This document shows, in pieces, positions 8,001 to 15,266 of a DNA stretch of 30,234 nucleotides. The notes under the pieces were generated by a model, which saw nothing but the letters and a program-made list of their open reading frames with translations, was not told the origin of the DNA and did not search any database. Both the position numbers and the translations under genes were made by a program. Within the stretch, counting starts at the first letter, position 1; each line of letters opens with the position of its first letter. This DNA is from Methylacidiphilum sp. (lineage in GTDB: Bacteria; Verrucomicrobiota; Verrucomicrobiia; CAIQCK01), in assembly GCA_020718125.1 (NCBI GenBank), contig DYDC01000004.1:1-30234 (forward strand), given 5' to 3'.

Positions 8001-9554
8001 ATGGCGTTACTGGATCGCGAGAAGCGGCTGAAGTTTCTCAACTTGGGCGAGCGCGATGCGCAACTGCTGCGGGCGCTGCGCCCCTTGTTTGAACAACGGG
8101 CGGCTGCGGTGGTGGATGCGTTCTCTGCACGGCTCCTGGCGTTTCCCGAAACGGCCCAGATCGTGCGGGACCGCACGACAATGGAGCGCCTGAAGGCGCT
8201 CCATCTGGCTTACCTGCTCCGCATCACGGAGGGCGCGTTTGACGACGAATACTTCGCCGGCCGGCGGCGGATGGGTCAGACCTACGAACGCGTTGGGCTG
8301 GCGCCACGGTTGTTCCTGATCGCCTTCAGCTTCTACTTCGAGCTGCTGACGCCGCTGATCCGAGAGTTTCTCCATAACGATGCCACGCATTGCCATGAGA
8401 CGGTCATCGCGTTCGAGAAGACGCTGATGCTCGACGTATCGCTGGCGATGGACGCGTATATCGCCAGCGACCGTTACCGGCACTTGCAGCAACTGGAGAG
8501 CATCGTCAACGACTCGGCGGATGTCATCTTCCTGCTCGACGGCGAGAAACGGTTCCGGACCTGGAACCGCGCCGCCGAACACATCTTTGGCTGGAAGGCC
8601 GAGGAGATGCTCGGCAAACCGGTCACGGAGATCATCCCGCCGGAAGTCTTGAAAACAGGCGAACTGGAGCGGATTGACCACGAGATCGCGCAGCACGGGC
8701 ACTATCAGTTCGAAACAGCGCGCATGGCGCGCGATGGCCGGCGCGTGCCGGTGGAGTTGACGCTGTCCCTGATGCGCGACCAGCAAGGCCACGCCATGGG
8801 GTGCTCGGTCATCCTGCGCGACATCACCGAGCGCAAGCGGCTGGAGGAATCCAAGCTGCAATCCGAACGGCTCGCAGTCATCGGCACCATGTCCGCAAAG
8901 CTCGCCCATGAGATCCGCAACCCGCTCAGTTCCGTCCTGCTGAACCTCGACCTCGTCCGCGACGAGCTTGCGTCGCTCGGCAAGGCCGGCGGCCACAGCC
9001 CGGCCGAACTGCACGCGCTGATCCGCACCATGGATGCGGAGGTGCGCCGCATCGAGCGTGTTACCGCGGACTACCTGAAGTTCGCCCGGCTGCCCAAGCC
9101 GCAGCGCGAACGAGTCTCCCTGAACGAACTGCTCGTCAATGGCCTGGCTTTCATGCAATCGCTGTTCGACTCGGCTGGTGTGAAACTTCAGACGGAGTTC
9201 GACCCGTATCTGCCGCCGATCCGGGCCGACGAAAGCCAGGTCTGGCAGGCGGTCCTCAACGTCATCCGCAACGCCGTCGAAGCGATGCCCAACGGCGGCA
9301 CCCTCACGTTGCAGACGTTCCGCAGCGATGCCGGCAACGTCGTGCAGATCACCGACACGGGCCACGGCATGACCCCGGAGCAGCGCCAGAAACTCTTCAA
9401 GCCGTTCTTCACCACCAAAACCGGCGGCACCGGCCTCGGCCTGCCTTTGACCCAGCAGATCATCACCGAGCACGGCGGCCGCATCGAATGCGAGAGCGTG
9501 GCCGGCAAGGGCACGACATTCACCATCCACCTGCCGCAATCAACGGACACCTGA
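8001..9554 (+). CDS. Sensor histidine kinase with a globin-sensor-like and a PAS domain
   Basis: A 517-residue soluble kinase with no membrane segment. Residues about 15-160 read as a globin-coupled-sensor (protoglobin-like) domain: ALRPLFEQRAAAVVDAF, LLAFPETA, LLRITEGAFDDEYFAGRRRMG and YERVGLAPRLFL. At the position where heme-binding members have the proximal His (pattern HxRIGL), this protein has Tyr95. A PAS domain follows (about 165-280, ending ILRDITERKR), then HisKA with the phosphorylated His303 in KLAHEIRNPLS, and a HATPase with the N-box NVIRNAVEAMP, DTGHGM and GGTGLGLPL. The start at 8001 is chosen from the promoter directly upstream. The next gene begins 1 base after its stop, so kinase and regulator form an operon. 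The signal could be a gas, redox state or another ligand of the PAS or globin-like fold. Confidence 0.9.
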   Translation: MALLDREKRLKFLNLGERDAQLLRALRPLFEQRAAAVVDAFSARLLAFPETAQIVRDRTTMERLKALHLAYLLRITEGAFDDEYFAGRRRMGQTYERVGLAPRLFLIAFSFYFELLTPLIREFLHNDATHCHETVIAFEKTLMLDVSLAMDAYIASDRYRHLQQLESIVNDSADVIFLLDGEKRFRTWNRAAEHIFGWKAEEMLGKPVTEIIPPEVLKTGELERIDHEIAQHGHYQFETARMARDGRRVPVELTLSLMRDQQGHAMGCSVILRDITERKRLEESKLQSERLAVIGTMSAKLAHEIRNPLSSVLLNLDLVRDELASLGKAGGHSPAELHALIRTMDAEVRRIERVTADYLKFARLPKPQRERVSLNELLVNGLAFMQSLFDSAGVKLQTEFDPYLPPIRADESQVWQAVLNVIRNAVEAMPNGGTLTLQTFRSDAGNVVQITDTGHGMTPEQRQKLFKPFFTTKTGGTGLGLPLTQQIITEHGGRIECESVAGKGTTFTIHLPQSTDT

Positions 9555-9555
9555 T

Positions 9556-10920
9556 ATGGACACTAGAGCACGCATCCTCATCGTGGACGACGAAGTCGAA
9601 CTCTGCCGCGCCGCGGAAAAGATTCTCGCCCGCGAAGGCTGCCGCGTCGCCACCTGCTTCACGGCTGGCGACGGCCTCGCGCGCTTCGAGCGCGAGGGCG
9701 CCGACCTGCTCATCACCGACCTGATGCTGCCCGACCAGGACGGCATCGCCGTGCTGCGCCGCGCCAAGGAGCTGCGCCCCGACGTCGAGGCCATCGTCAT
9801 CACCGCCCACGGTTCCGTCGAAACGGCGGTCGAGGCGATGCGGCTCGGCGCCTACGACTTCATCCTCAAGCCGATTGACCGCGCCGTGCTGGTCAAGACA
9901 GTGGCCAAGGCGCTGGAAAAGCAGGGGCTGGCCGCCGAGAACCGTCTCCTGCGCAAACAACTCCAGCAACAGCATGGCGAGGATGCGCTCGTCGGCAACA
10001 GCCCCGCGATGGCGGCCGTCAAGAAACTCATCCGCCAGATTGCCCCGACCGATGTCAGCATCCTCATCCAGGGCGAAAGCGGCACCGGCAAGGAAGTCGT
10101 CGCCGACATCCTCCACGCGCTCAGCCAGCGCCGCAGCCAGCCCATCGTCAAGATCAGTTGCGCCGCCATCCCCGAGACGTTGCTCGAGAGCGAACTCTTC
10201 GGCTACGAACGCGGCGCGTTCACCGGCGCCATCGGCTCGAAACAGGGCAAATTCGAGGCCGCGCACAACGGCACATTGTTCCTCGACGAGATCGCCGAGA
10301 TGATCCCCGCGTTGCAGGCCAAGCTCCTGCGCGTGCTCCAGGACGGCCGGTTCCAGCGCCTCGGCAGCACCCGCGACATGCGGGTGGACGTGCGCGTCAT
10401 CAGCGCCACGCACGTGGACATCCCCGTCGCCATCGAGCAGAAAAAATTCCGCGAAGACCTCTACTACCGCCTCAACGTCGTCCACATCAGCCTGCCGCCC
10501 TTGCGCGAGCGCCGCGAGGACATCCCGCTGCTGGCCGGCCATTTCCCGACCAAATACGCCGCCCGCATGCAGAAAAACGTCGCCCGCATTGCGCCGAAGG
10601 CCCTCGATCAGTTGCTGGCCCATCACTGGCCCGGCAACGTCCGGGAATTGGAGAACGCCATCCAGCGCGCGCTTGCTGTCACCGTCGAGGACACCATCCG
10701 AAGCGTTCAGCTCCTCCCGCCCATCGGCGCCGCCCCCGCGCCGGTCGCCGCCACAGGCCCCGCTGTCTCGATTCCCATAGGCACGCCGCTCGAAAAAGCC
10801 GAACACCAACTCGTCACCGAGACGCTCAAGCAATGCGGCGGCAACAAGGAGAAAGCCGCCAAAATCCTGGGTGTTTCCTCCCGCACGCTCTACCGCCGCT
10901 TCGCGGCAACGCGACCGTAA
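9556..10920 (+). CDS. NtrC-family sigma-54-dependent response regulator
   Basis: A 454-residue three-domain regulator. The receiver (1-120) has the acidic pair at 11-12, phospho-acceptor Asp55 in LLITDLMLPD and Lys105 in LKP. The AAA+ domain (about 143-380) has Walker A GESGTGKE (173-180), the sigma-54-contacting GAFTGA (220-225) and Walker B LFLDEI (241-246). A Fis-type HTH (about 420-452; GGNKEKAAKILGVSSRTLYRR) ends the protein. All key residues are present, so it should be an active ATP-dependent activator, phosphorylated by the kinase upstream. No clear -24/-12 promoter was found in the window, so its targets are probably elsewhere. Confidence 0.95.
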   Translation: MDTRARILIVDDEVELCRAAEKILAREGCRVATCFTAGDGLARFEREGADLLITDLMLPDQDGIAVLRRAKELRPDVEAIVITAHGSVETAVEAMRLGAYDFILKPIDRAVLVKTVAKALEKQGLAAENRLLRKQLQQQHGEDALVGNSPAMAAVKKLIRQIAPTDVSILIQGESGTGKEVVADILHALSQRRSQPIVKISCAAIPETLLESELFGYERGAFTGAIGSKQGKFEAAHNGTLFLDEIAEMIPALQAKLLRVLQDGRFQRLGSTRDMRVDVRVISATHVDIPVAIEQKKFREDLYYRLNVVHISLPPLRERREDIPLLAGHFPTKYAARMQKNVARIAPKALDQLLAHHWPGNVRELENAIQRALAVTVEDTIRSVQLLPPIGAAPAPVAATGPAVSIPIGTPLEKAEHQLVTETLKQCGGNKEKAAKILGVSSRTLYRRFAATRP

Positions 10921-11004
10921 GGCTCCCAACTGAACAACGGAGGCGCGTGCGTTTCCCTGACCCGCTCCAGATTTCGGATTTCGGATTTCCGACGAAGCCG
11001 CCGG

Positions 11005-12636
11005 TCACGCCGGCATGAGGCCGGTGAGGGTGCCGTCGTCGGCGACGGCGGCGCGCTCGGCGGCGGGGACCTTCGGCAGGCCGGGCATGGTCATGATGTC
11101 GCCCGCGTAGCAGACGATGTAGCCCGCGCCCGCCATGAGCCGCATATCGCGGATGGTCACAGTGAATCCCTTTGGCCGGTTCAGCAGCTTCGCGTTGTCG
11201 GAGAGGGACAGGTGGGTCTTAGCGATGCACACGGGGAACTTGTCGAGACCCAGCGCGGCGAAGCGATCGGCCATCTCCTGCGCGGCGGGCAGCAGCGTGA
11301 CGCCATCGGCCCCATACATCGTGCGCGCGATAGCGGCGATCTTGTCAGGGATGCGCGCGTCGGCCGGATAAAGCGGTTTGAACTGGTTGGGCTGGCTGGT
11401 GGCCTTGATGACCGCCTCGGCGAGCGCGGTGCCGCCGCGGCTGCCCTTGGCCCACACGTCGGCGAACACACAGGTCGCGCCGGCATCGGCGCACATCTTC
11501 TGCACGAGCGCGAGTTCCTCCTTGTGGTCGGTGACGAAGTGGTTGAGCGCGACGACGCAGGGCAAACCGAACGCCTGGATGTTCTCGATGTGTTTGCGGA
11601 GGTTCTCGAAGCCGCGCGCGAGGGCGTCGAGGTTCTTCGGGCCGAGTTCCTTCAGCGGCGCGCCGCCGTGATACTTCAACGCGCGCACCGTCGCGACGAC
11701 GACGGCGGCGTCGGGGCCGAAGCCGCCGGCGCGGCAGATGAGGTCGCAGAATTTCTCGAAGCCGAGGTCGCTCGCGAAGCCGCCCTCGGTGATGGTGAAC
11801 TCGGCGAGCTGGCGGGCGAGCCGGGTCGCGGCGAGGCTGTTGCAGCCGGAGGCGACGTTGGCGAACGGGCCGAGGTGGACGATGGCGGGCGTGCCCTCGA
11901 CGGTCTGGACGAGGTTGGGCTTGATGGCCTCGCGAATGAGCGAGGCGAGCGCGCCGACGGCCTTGAGGTCGGTGGCGGTGACGGGTTTACCGTCATGGGT
12001 GAACCCGATGATGATGCGGCCAAGACGTTCCTTCGCGTCGGGTAGATTCTTCGCGAAGACGAGCGTGGCCATGATCTCGCACGCGGCCGTCAGCTCGAAC
12101 CGCGCGTAGCGGTGGCCGGCCTTGTCCTGGATGAGGATGTCGCGCAGGGAGCGGTCGCAGATGTCCATCGCGCGGCGGCTCTGGATGGTGGTCGGGTCAA
12201 TGCCGAGCGCGTTGCCGTTGAAGATGTGGTTGTCCAACAGCGAGCCGAGCAGGTTCTGCGCGGAGGTGACGGCGTGGAGGTCGCCGGTGAGATGGAGGTT
12301 GATGTCTTCGGCAGGCTGGATGGTGGCTTTGCCGCCGCCGGTGGCGCCGCCCTTGAGGCCGAAGAGAGGGCCGAGCGACGGCTCGCGCAACGCGAGGCAG
12401 GAGGTGCGGCCGAGCCGCCACAGGGCCATCGAGAGGCCGATGGAGATGGTGGTCTTGCCTTCGCCGGCGGGCGTGGGCGTGATGGCGGTGACGATGACGA
12501 GCTTGCCCGGCGCGCGGTCCTTGACGCGGTCGGCGACATGGGGCGCGATCTTCGACTTGGTGCGGCCGTAGAGTTCGAGGTCGCTCGCGGCGAGGCCGAG
12601 TTTCCTGGCAATGGCGGTGATGGGTCGGAGTTTCAT
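11005..12636 (-). CDS. fhs: Formate-tetrahydrofolate ligase
   Basis: Catalyses formate + THF + ATP to 10-formyl-THF, or the reverse with ATP gain. The 543-residue length fits the family (about 555). The P-loop TPTPAGEGKTT (residues 53-63) and downstream segments such as EPSLGPLFGLKGGATGGG, TGDLHAVTSAQNLL and ITEGGFASDLGFEKFCD are characteristic. It is the last gene of the operon metVF-acsE-like-fhs, 66 bases after its neighbour. No Shine-Dalgarno is evident before the ATG. The 84 bases between its end and the convergent response regulator contain only two direct copies of ATTTCGG and no clear terminator. Confidence 0.96.
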   Translation of the reverse strand: MKLRPITAIARKLGLAASDLELYGRTKSKIAPHVADRVKDRAPGKLVIVTAITPTPAGEGKTTISIGLSMALWRLGRTSCLALREPSLGPLFGLKGGATGGGKATIQPAEDINLHLTGDLHAVTSAQNLLGSLLDNHIFNGNALGIDPTTIQSRRAMDICDRSLRDILIQDKAGHRYARFELTAACEIMATLVFAKNLPDAKERLGRIIIGFTHDGKPVTATDLKAVGALASLIREAIKPNLVQTVEGTPAIVHLGPFANVASGCNSLAATRLARQLAEFTITEGGFASDLGFEKFCDLICRAGGFGPDAAVVVATVRALKYHGGAPLKELGPKNLDALARGFENLRKHIENIQAFGLPCVVALNHFVTDHKEELALVQKMCADAGATCVFADVWAKGSRGGTALAEAVIKATSQPNQFKPLYPADARIPDKIAAIARTMYGADGVTLLPAAQEMADRFAALGLDKFPVCIAKTHLSLSDNAKLLNRPKGFTVTIRDMRLMAGAGYIVCYAGDIMTMPGLPKVPAAERAAVADDGTLTGLMPA

Positions 12637-12702
12637 AATGTTGGTTGGCCCGCTAAATACGCGAAATGACGCGAAAGGGTGCGGCGCATCGGCGAAAGGA
12701 AC

Positions 12703-13515
12703 TCAGGCTTTCGGTTTGCCGGGGAGTTTGCCTTCGCGGGCGGCCATGATGTAGTTGGCGCACATCTCGTCGCGGCCGAGGAGCGCCTCGGCGGCGAACA
12801 TCAGCGCCATCTGGTCAGCGTCGGTCGGGTCAATGATAACGGCGTCCATGCCGGCGCCCATCGCGAGCACGAGCATCGAGCGGTTGAGCCACTTCCGCTC
12901 CGGCAGGCCGAAGGAGACGTTGGTGAGGCCGATGCTGATCATCGCGGCGGGGTAGCGCTGCTTGAGGGAGCGGATGGCCTCGAACACCATGTTGCCGTGG
13001 TTGGAATCGGTGCTGATGGGACAGATGAGCGGGTCTATGATGATGTCACCCTGCGGCACGCCCGCCGCGAGCATCTGGTCCAGAAGCTTGGCGCCGGCGT
13101 CAATGCGGTCGGCCGCCGACTGCGGCATGCCGCGGTCGTCCATGCAAAGCGCCATGACCTTCGGCTTGTGCTCGACGATGAGCGGCAATAGGTTCGCGAT
13201 GCGCTCGCGCTCGCCGGAGATGGAGTTCACTAGCGGCGTGCCGCGGTGGACTTTCATCGCGGCGGCGATGGCCTTCGGGTTCGGGCTGTCGAGCGAGACG
13301 GGAAGGTTCACGGTGTCCTGCACGACCTTCACCAGCCAGCACAGCGCGTCCGGCTCGGCATCGGGACCGACGGTGGCGGCGTTGCAGTCAATGTAGTGCG
13401 CGCCCGCGTCGGCCTGCTTCTTGGCCTCGTTCTGGATGAAGGCGGTGTCGCGGTTCTTGACGGCGGGGGCAATGTTCTTGCGGGTTGAGTTGATGCGCTC
13501 GGCGATGATCAGCAT
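12703..13515 (-). CDS. Methyl-THF methyltransferase (AcsE/MtgA-like, pterin-binding fold)
   Basis: A 270-residue TIM-barrel pterin-binding protein. The N-terminus MLIIAERIN, then DAGAHYIDCNAATVGPD, LPVSLDSPNPKAI, LVNSISGER, IIIDPLICPIS and IGLTNVSFGLPER, match the layout of AcsE-type methyltransferases, which move methyl groups between THF and a corrinoid protein. A strong AAGGAG Shine-Dalgarno (13522-13527) sits 6 bases before the ATG and confirms the start. It lies between metVF and fhs with gaps of 30 and 66 bases. No corrinoid protein or CODH/ACS gene is visible, so the partner must be encoded elsewhere. Dihydropteroate synthase is less likely given the AcsE-like sequence and the C1 context. 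Confidence 0.87.
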   Translation of the reverse strand: MLIIAERINSTRKNIAPAVKNRDTAFIQNEAKKQADAGAHYIDCNAATVGPDAEPDALCWLVKVVQDTVNLPVSLDSPNPKAIAAAMKVHRGTPLVNSISGERERIANLLPLIVEHKPKVMALCMDDRGMPQSAADRIDAGAKLLDQMLAAGVPQGDIIIDPLICPISTDSNHGNMVFEAIRSLKQRYPAAMISIGLTNVSFGLPERKWLNRSMLVLAMGAGMDAVIIDPTDADQMALMFAAEALLGRDEMCANYIMAAREGKLPGKPKA

Positions 13516-13545
13516 GACGGTCTCCTTTTCTTGATTGAAATCGGA

Positions 13546-14916
13546 TCAGGCGGCAGCCACAGGCTGCGGCGACGGCGTGAAAGGTTGCACGCCCAGCTTG
13601 CAACGTTCAAGCAGAACCGGAATGGCGGCTTCCCAGTGCGGCGCCATGAGATGGACGCCTGCCACGCCCGGCGTGGCGCGGCAGAACTCGATGATCTCCC
13701 GCGCGATGGCGATGCCTTCCTCGTCCTTGCTCGCGGCGGCCTCGATGCGTTTCGGGAACTCCGGCGCGACCTTGATGCCGGGGACTTTGCCCAGGAACTC
13801 GTAGGCTTTGGCGGACTTCACGGGCATGACGCCGGCGAGAATCTTCGCCTTCTCGGTGAGGCCGTGGTCGCGAGCGACTTTCATGAACTCAGCGAACCGC
13901 TTGAGGTCGAACACGACCTGCGTCTGCACGAAGTCGGCGCCGGCGCGGACCTTCTTCATCACGCGCATCACCTGGCCAAGAATCGGGTCGGCGGTCGGGT
14001 GGGCGGCGCAGCCGATGAAGAGCTTCGGCCTGAACGGTTCGGCCTTGGCGCTGTCGCGGATGTCGGCCCCGGAAGCGAGTTTGCCCTCGGCGCGCATCCG
14101 GTGGAGCATCGCGGTCAACTGGATCGCGTCAATGTCGTGGACCGGCTTCGCGCCCGGATGGTCGCCGATGGTGACGAAGTCGCCGGTGACGGCGAAGACG
14201 TTGCGGACGCCGAAAGCGTAAGCGCCGAGCAGGTCGGCCTGGAGCGCGAGGCGGTTGCGGTCGCGGCACGCGAGCTGGAAGATCGGCTCGACCCCGTTCC
14301 GCGCGAGCAGTGCCGAGACGGCCCACGAGGGCATCTTCACGGAAGCGGAGGCGTTGTCGGTGACGTTGACGGCGTGGATCTTGCCGCGCAGCATGGTGAT
14401 GCGCTTCTGCAACGAGGCGAAATCAGGCGCGCGCGGCGGGACGATCTCGGCGGTGACGGCGAACTGCCCGGCGCGCAGCGCGTTCTCCAGCGCGGTGCCG
14501 GCGCGAGGCTCGGTCGCCGGCCCGGTGAACGGCGGCATCCAGCAGCCTTTGGGGTGGCCGTCAAGGGTGATGATGCCCTTGACGACGTTCAGCCAAGCGG
14601 GCGTGCCTTCGAGCCGCCAGTCAATGGGCGGCTGGATTTTCATCACGCGTTCGATCTGGCCGCGGCGCTCGGCGGCGTTCCAAATCTGGTCCCAGACGCA
14701 GCGGTGGCCGGGGATGACCTCGCACATGCCCTCGTGGCTGCCGCCGCACGGGCCGTTGCGAAGGCTCTTGGGGCAGCGCATCGGGCAGTGGAGCTGGCAG
14801 GTGCGGAGGATGCACTGGCCGCACATGGAGCAGTTGAAGATCGGCTGTTTCGTGCTCCGCTCCAGGAAGCCGATGGTCCGCGAGAAGCAACCCTGCGCTC
14901 GATAGAATTTGAACAT
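13546..14916 (-). CDS. MetV-MetF fusion: methylenetetrahydrofolate reductase with N-terminal Cys-rich domain
   Basis: Residues 1 to about 80 form a Cys-rich domain like acetogen MetV (MTHFR_C): Cys29, 32, 35, 40, 44, 48, 57, 65 and 73, with NCSMCGQCILRTCQLHCP and NGPCGGS. In acetogens this is a separate subunit that binds zinc or Fe-S. From about 150 a full MetF barrel follows (FAVTAEIVPPRAPD, VNVTDN, CRDRNRLALQADLLGAYAFG, VTGDFV, GADFVQTQVVFD, GVMPVKSAKA), catalysing CH2-THF to or from CH3-THF with flavin. The 456 residues compare with about 290 for MetF alone. It is the first gene of the operon. The direction in vivo (methyl synthesis or methyl oxidation) cannot be read from sequence. Confidence 0.9.
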   Translation of the reverse strand: MFKFYRAQGCFSRTIGFLERSTKQPIFNCSMCGQCILRTCQLHCPMRCPKSLRNGPCGGSHEGMCEVIPGHRCVWDQIWNAAERRGQIERVMKIQPPIDWRLEGTPAWLNVVKGIITLDGHPKGCWMPPFTGPATEPRAGTALENALRAGQFAVTAEIVPPRAPDFASLQKRITMLRGKIHAVNVTDNASASVKMPSWAVSALLARNGVEPIFQLACRDRNRLALQADLLGAYAFGVRNVFAVTGDFVTIGDHPGAKPVHDIDAIQLTAMLHRMRAEGKLASGADIRDSAKAEPFRPKLFIGCAAHPTADPILGQVMRVMKKVRAGADFVQTQVVFDLKRFAEFMKVARDHGLTEKAKILAGVMPVKSAKAYEFLGKVPGIKVAPEFPKRIEAAASKDEEGIAIAREIIEFCRATPGVAGVHLMAPHWEAAIPVLLERCKLGVQPFTPSPQPVAAA

Positions 14917-15040
14917 GGTCGTAAGTATCCCCGATTGCTGCGGCAGACGTTACGCGAACCGGCTGCGGGCGTATTGTGTTTTGGGCGGAAAGTTTTGTAG
15001 TCTGGTGCTTCAGAAGAGGGAGTTGCTTGGATGGCGGCAG

Positions 15041-15093
15041 ATTGAAAATTTTTTCATTTGGGGGCTTGCACTCCGGGAGTCGGGTGATATAGT
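15041..15093 (+). promoter_or_regulatory. Strong promoter with A/T-rich upstream element and extended -10 (drives candidate sRNA)
   Basis: An A/T tract (15041-15059) of UP-element type precedes TTGCAC (-35, 15066-15071), a 16-nt spacer and an extended -10, TGATATAGT (TG at 15085-15086, TATAGT at 15088-15093). The predicted start is about 15100. No protein gene follows on this strand for 5 kb; a structured RNA and terminator do. Confidence 0.7.
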
Positions 15094-15099
15094 CCGGCC

Positions 15100-15242
15100 C
15101 GTGGTTTGGGTGTAGGCATCATGCACAGGGTCCTCCCTCCTAGCCTCCTAGCCTTGTGCAGCCTCCCAGCGGCGGGTGACCGCGCTGATGTCTACTTCGC
15201 CCCGGGGAGCCTCGGCCTCACGGCCGGGGCTCCTTAGTTTTA
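15100..15242 (+). ncRNA. Candidate small regulatory RNA with a three-way junction and a CCUCC-rich loop
   Basis: About 143 nt, bounded by a strong promoter and an intrinsic terminator. Stem P1 pairs 15112-15121 with 15186-15195 (10 bp, one G-U). Stem P2 continues directly, 15122-15130 with 15152-15160 (9 bp, one G-U), and closes a 21-nt loop (15131-15151) containing three CCUCC motifs, two as CCUCCU. A small hairpin P3 (15169-15172 with 15180-15183) completes a three-way junction, and the terminator hairpin follows. No credible reading frame with a ribosome site is present. It does not show tmRNA, SRP or RNase P signatures; a divergent 6S-type RNA is not excluded, but length and bulge layout do not fit well. 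C-rich loops in known sRNAs pair with Shine-Dalgarno sites, so translational control is a reasonable inference. Confidence 0.65.
15204..15241 (+). terminator. Intrinsic terminator of the candidate sRNA
   Basis: A stem pairs 15206-15217 with 15222-15233 (12 bp, one G-U; two further G-U pairs possible outward), with a TCAC loop, followed by TTAGTTTT. The T-run is on the + side only, so it terminates rightward transcription and not the large gene arriving from the right. Confidence 0.75.
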
Positions 15243-15266
15243 TGGAAAGACCGCGGCGAAGGCGCC

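Noticed and set aside
8007..9539. 510-codon open frame antisense to the histidine kinase
   Set aside because: The sense strand has every kinase box; the antisense product has no motif.
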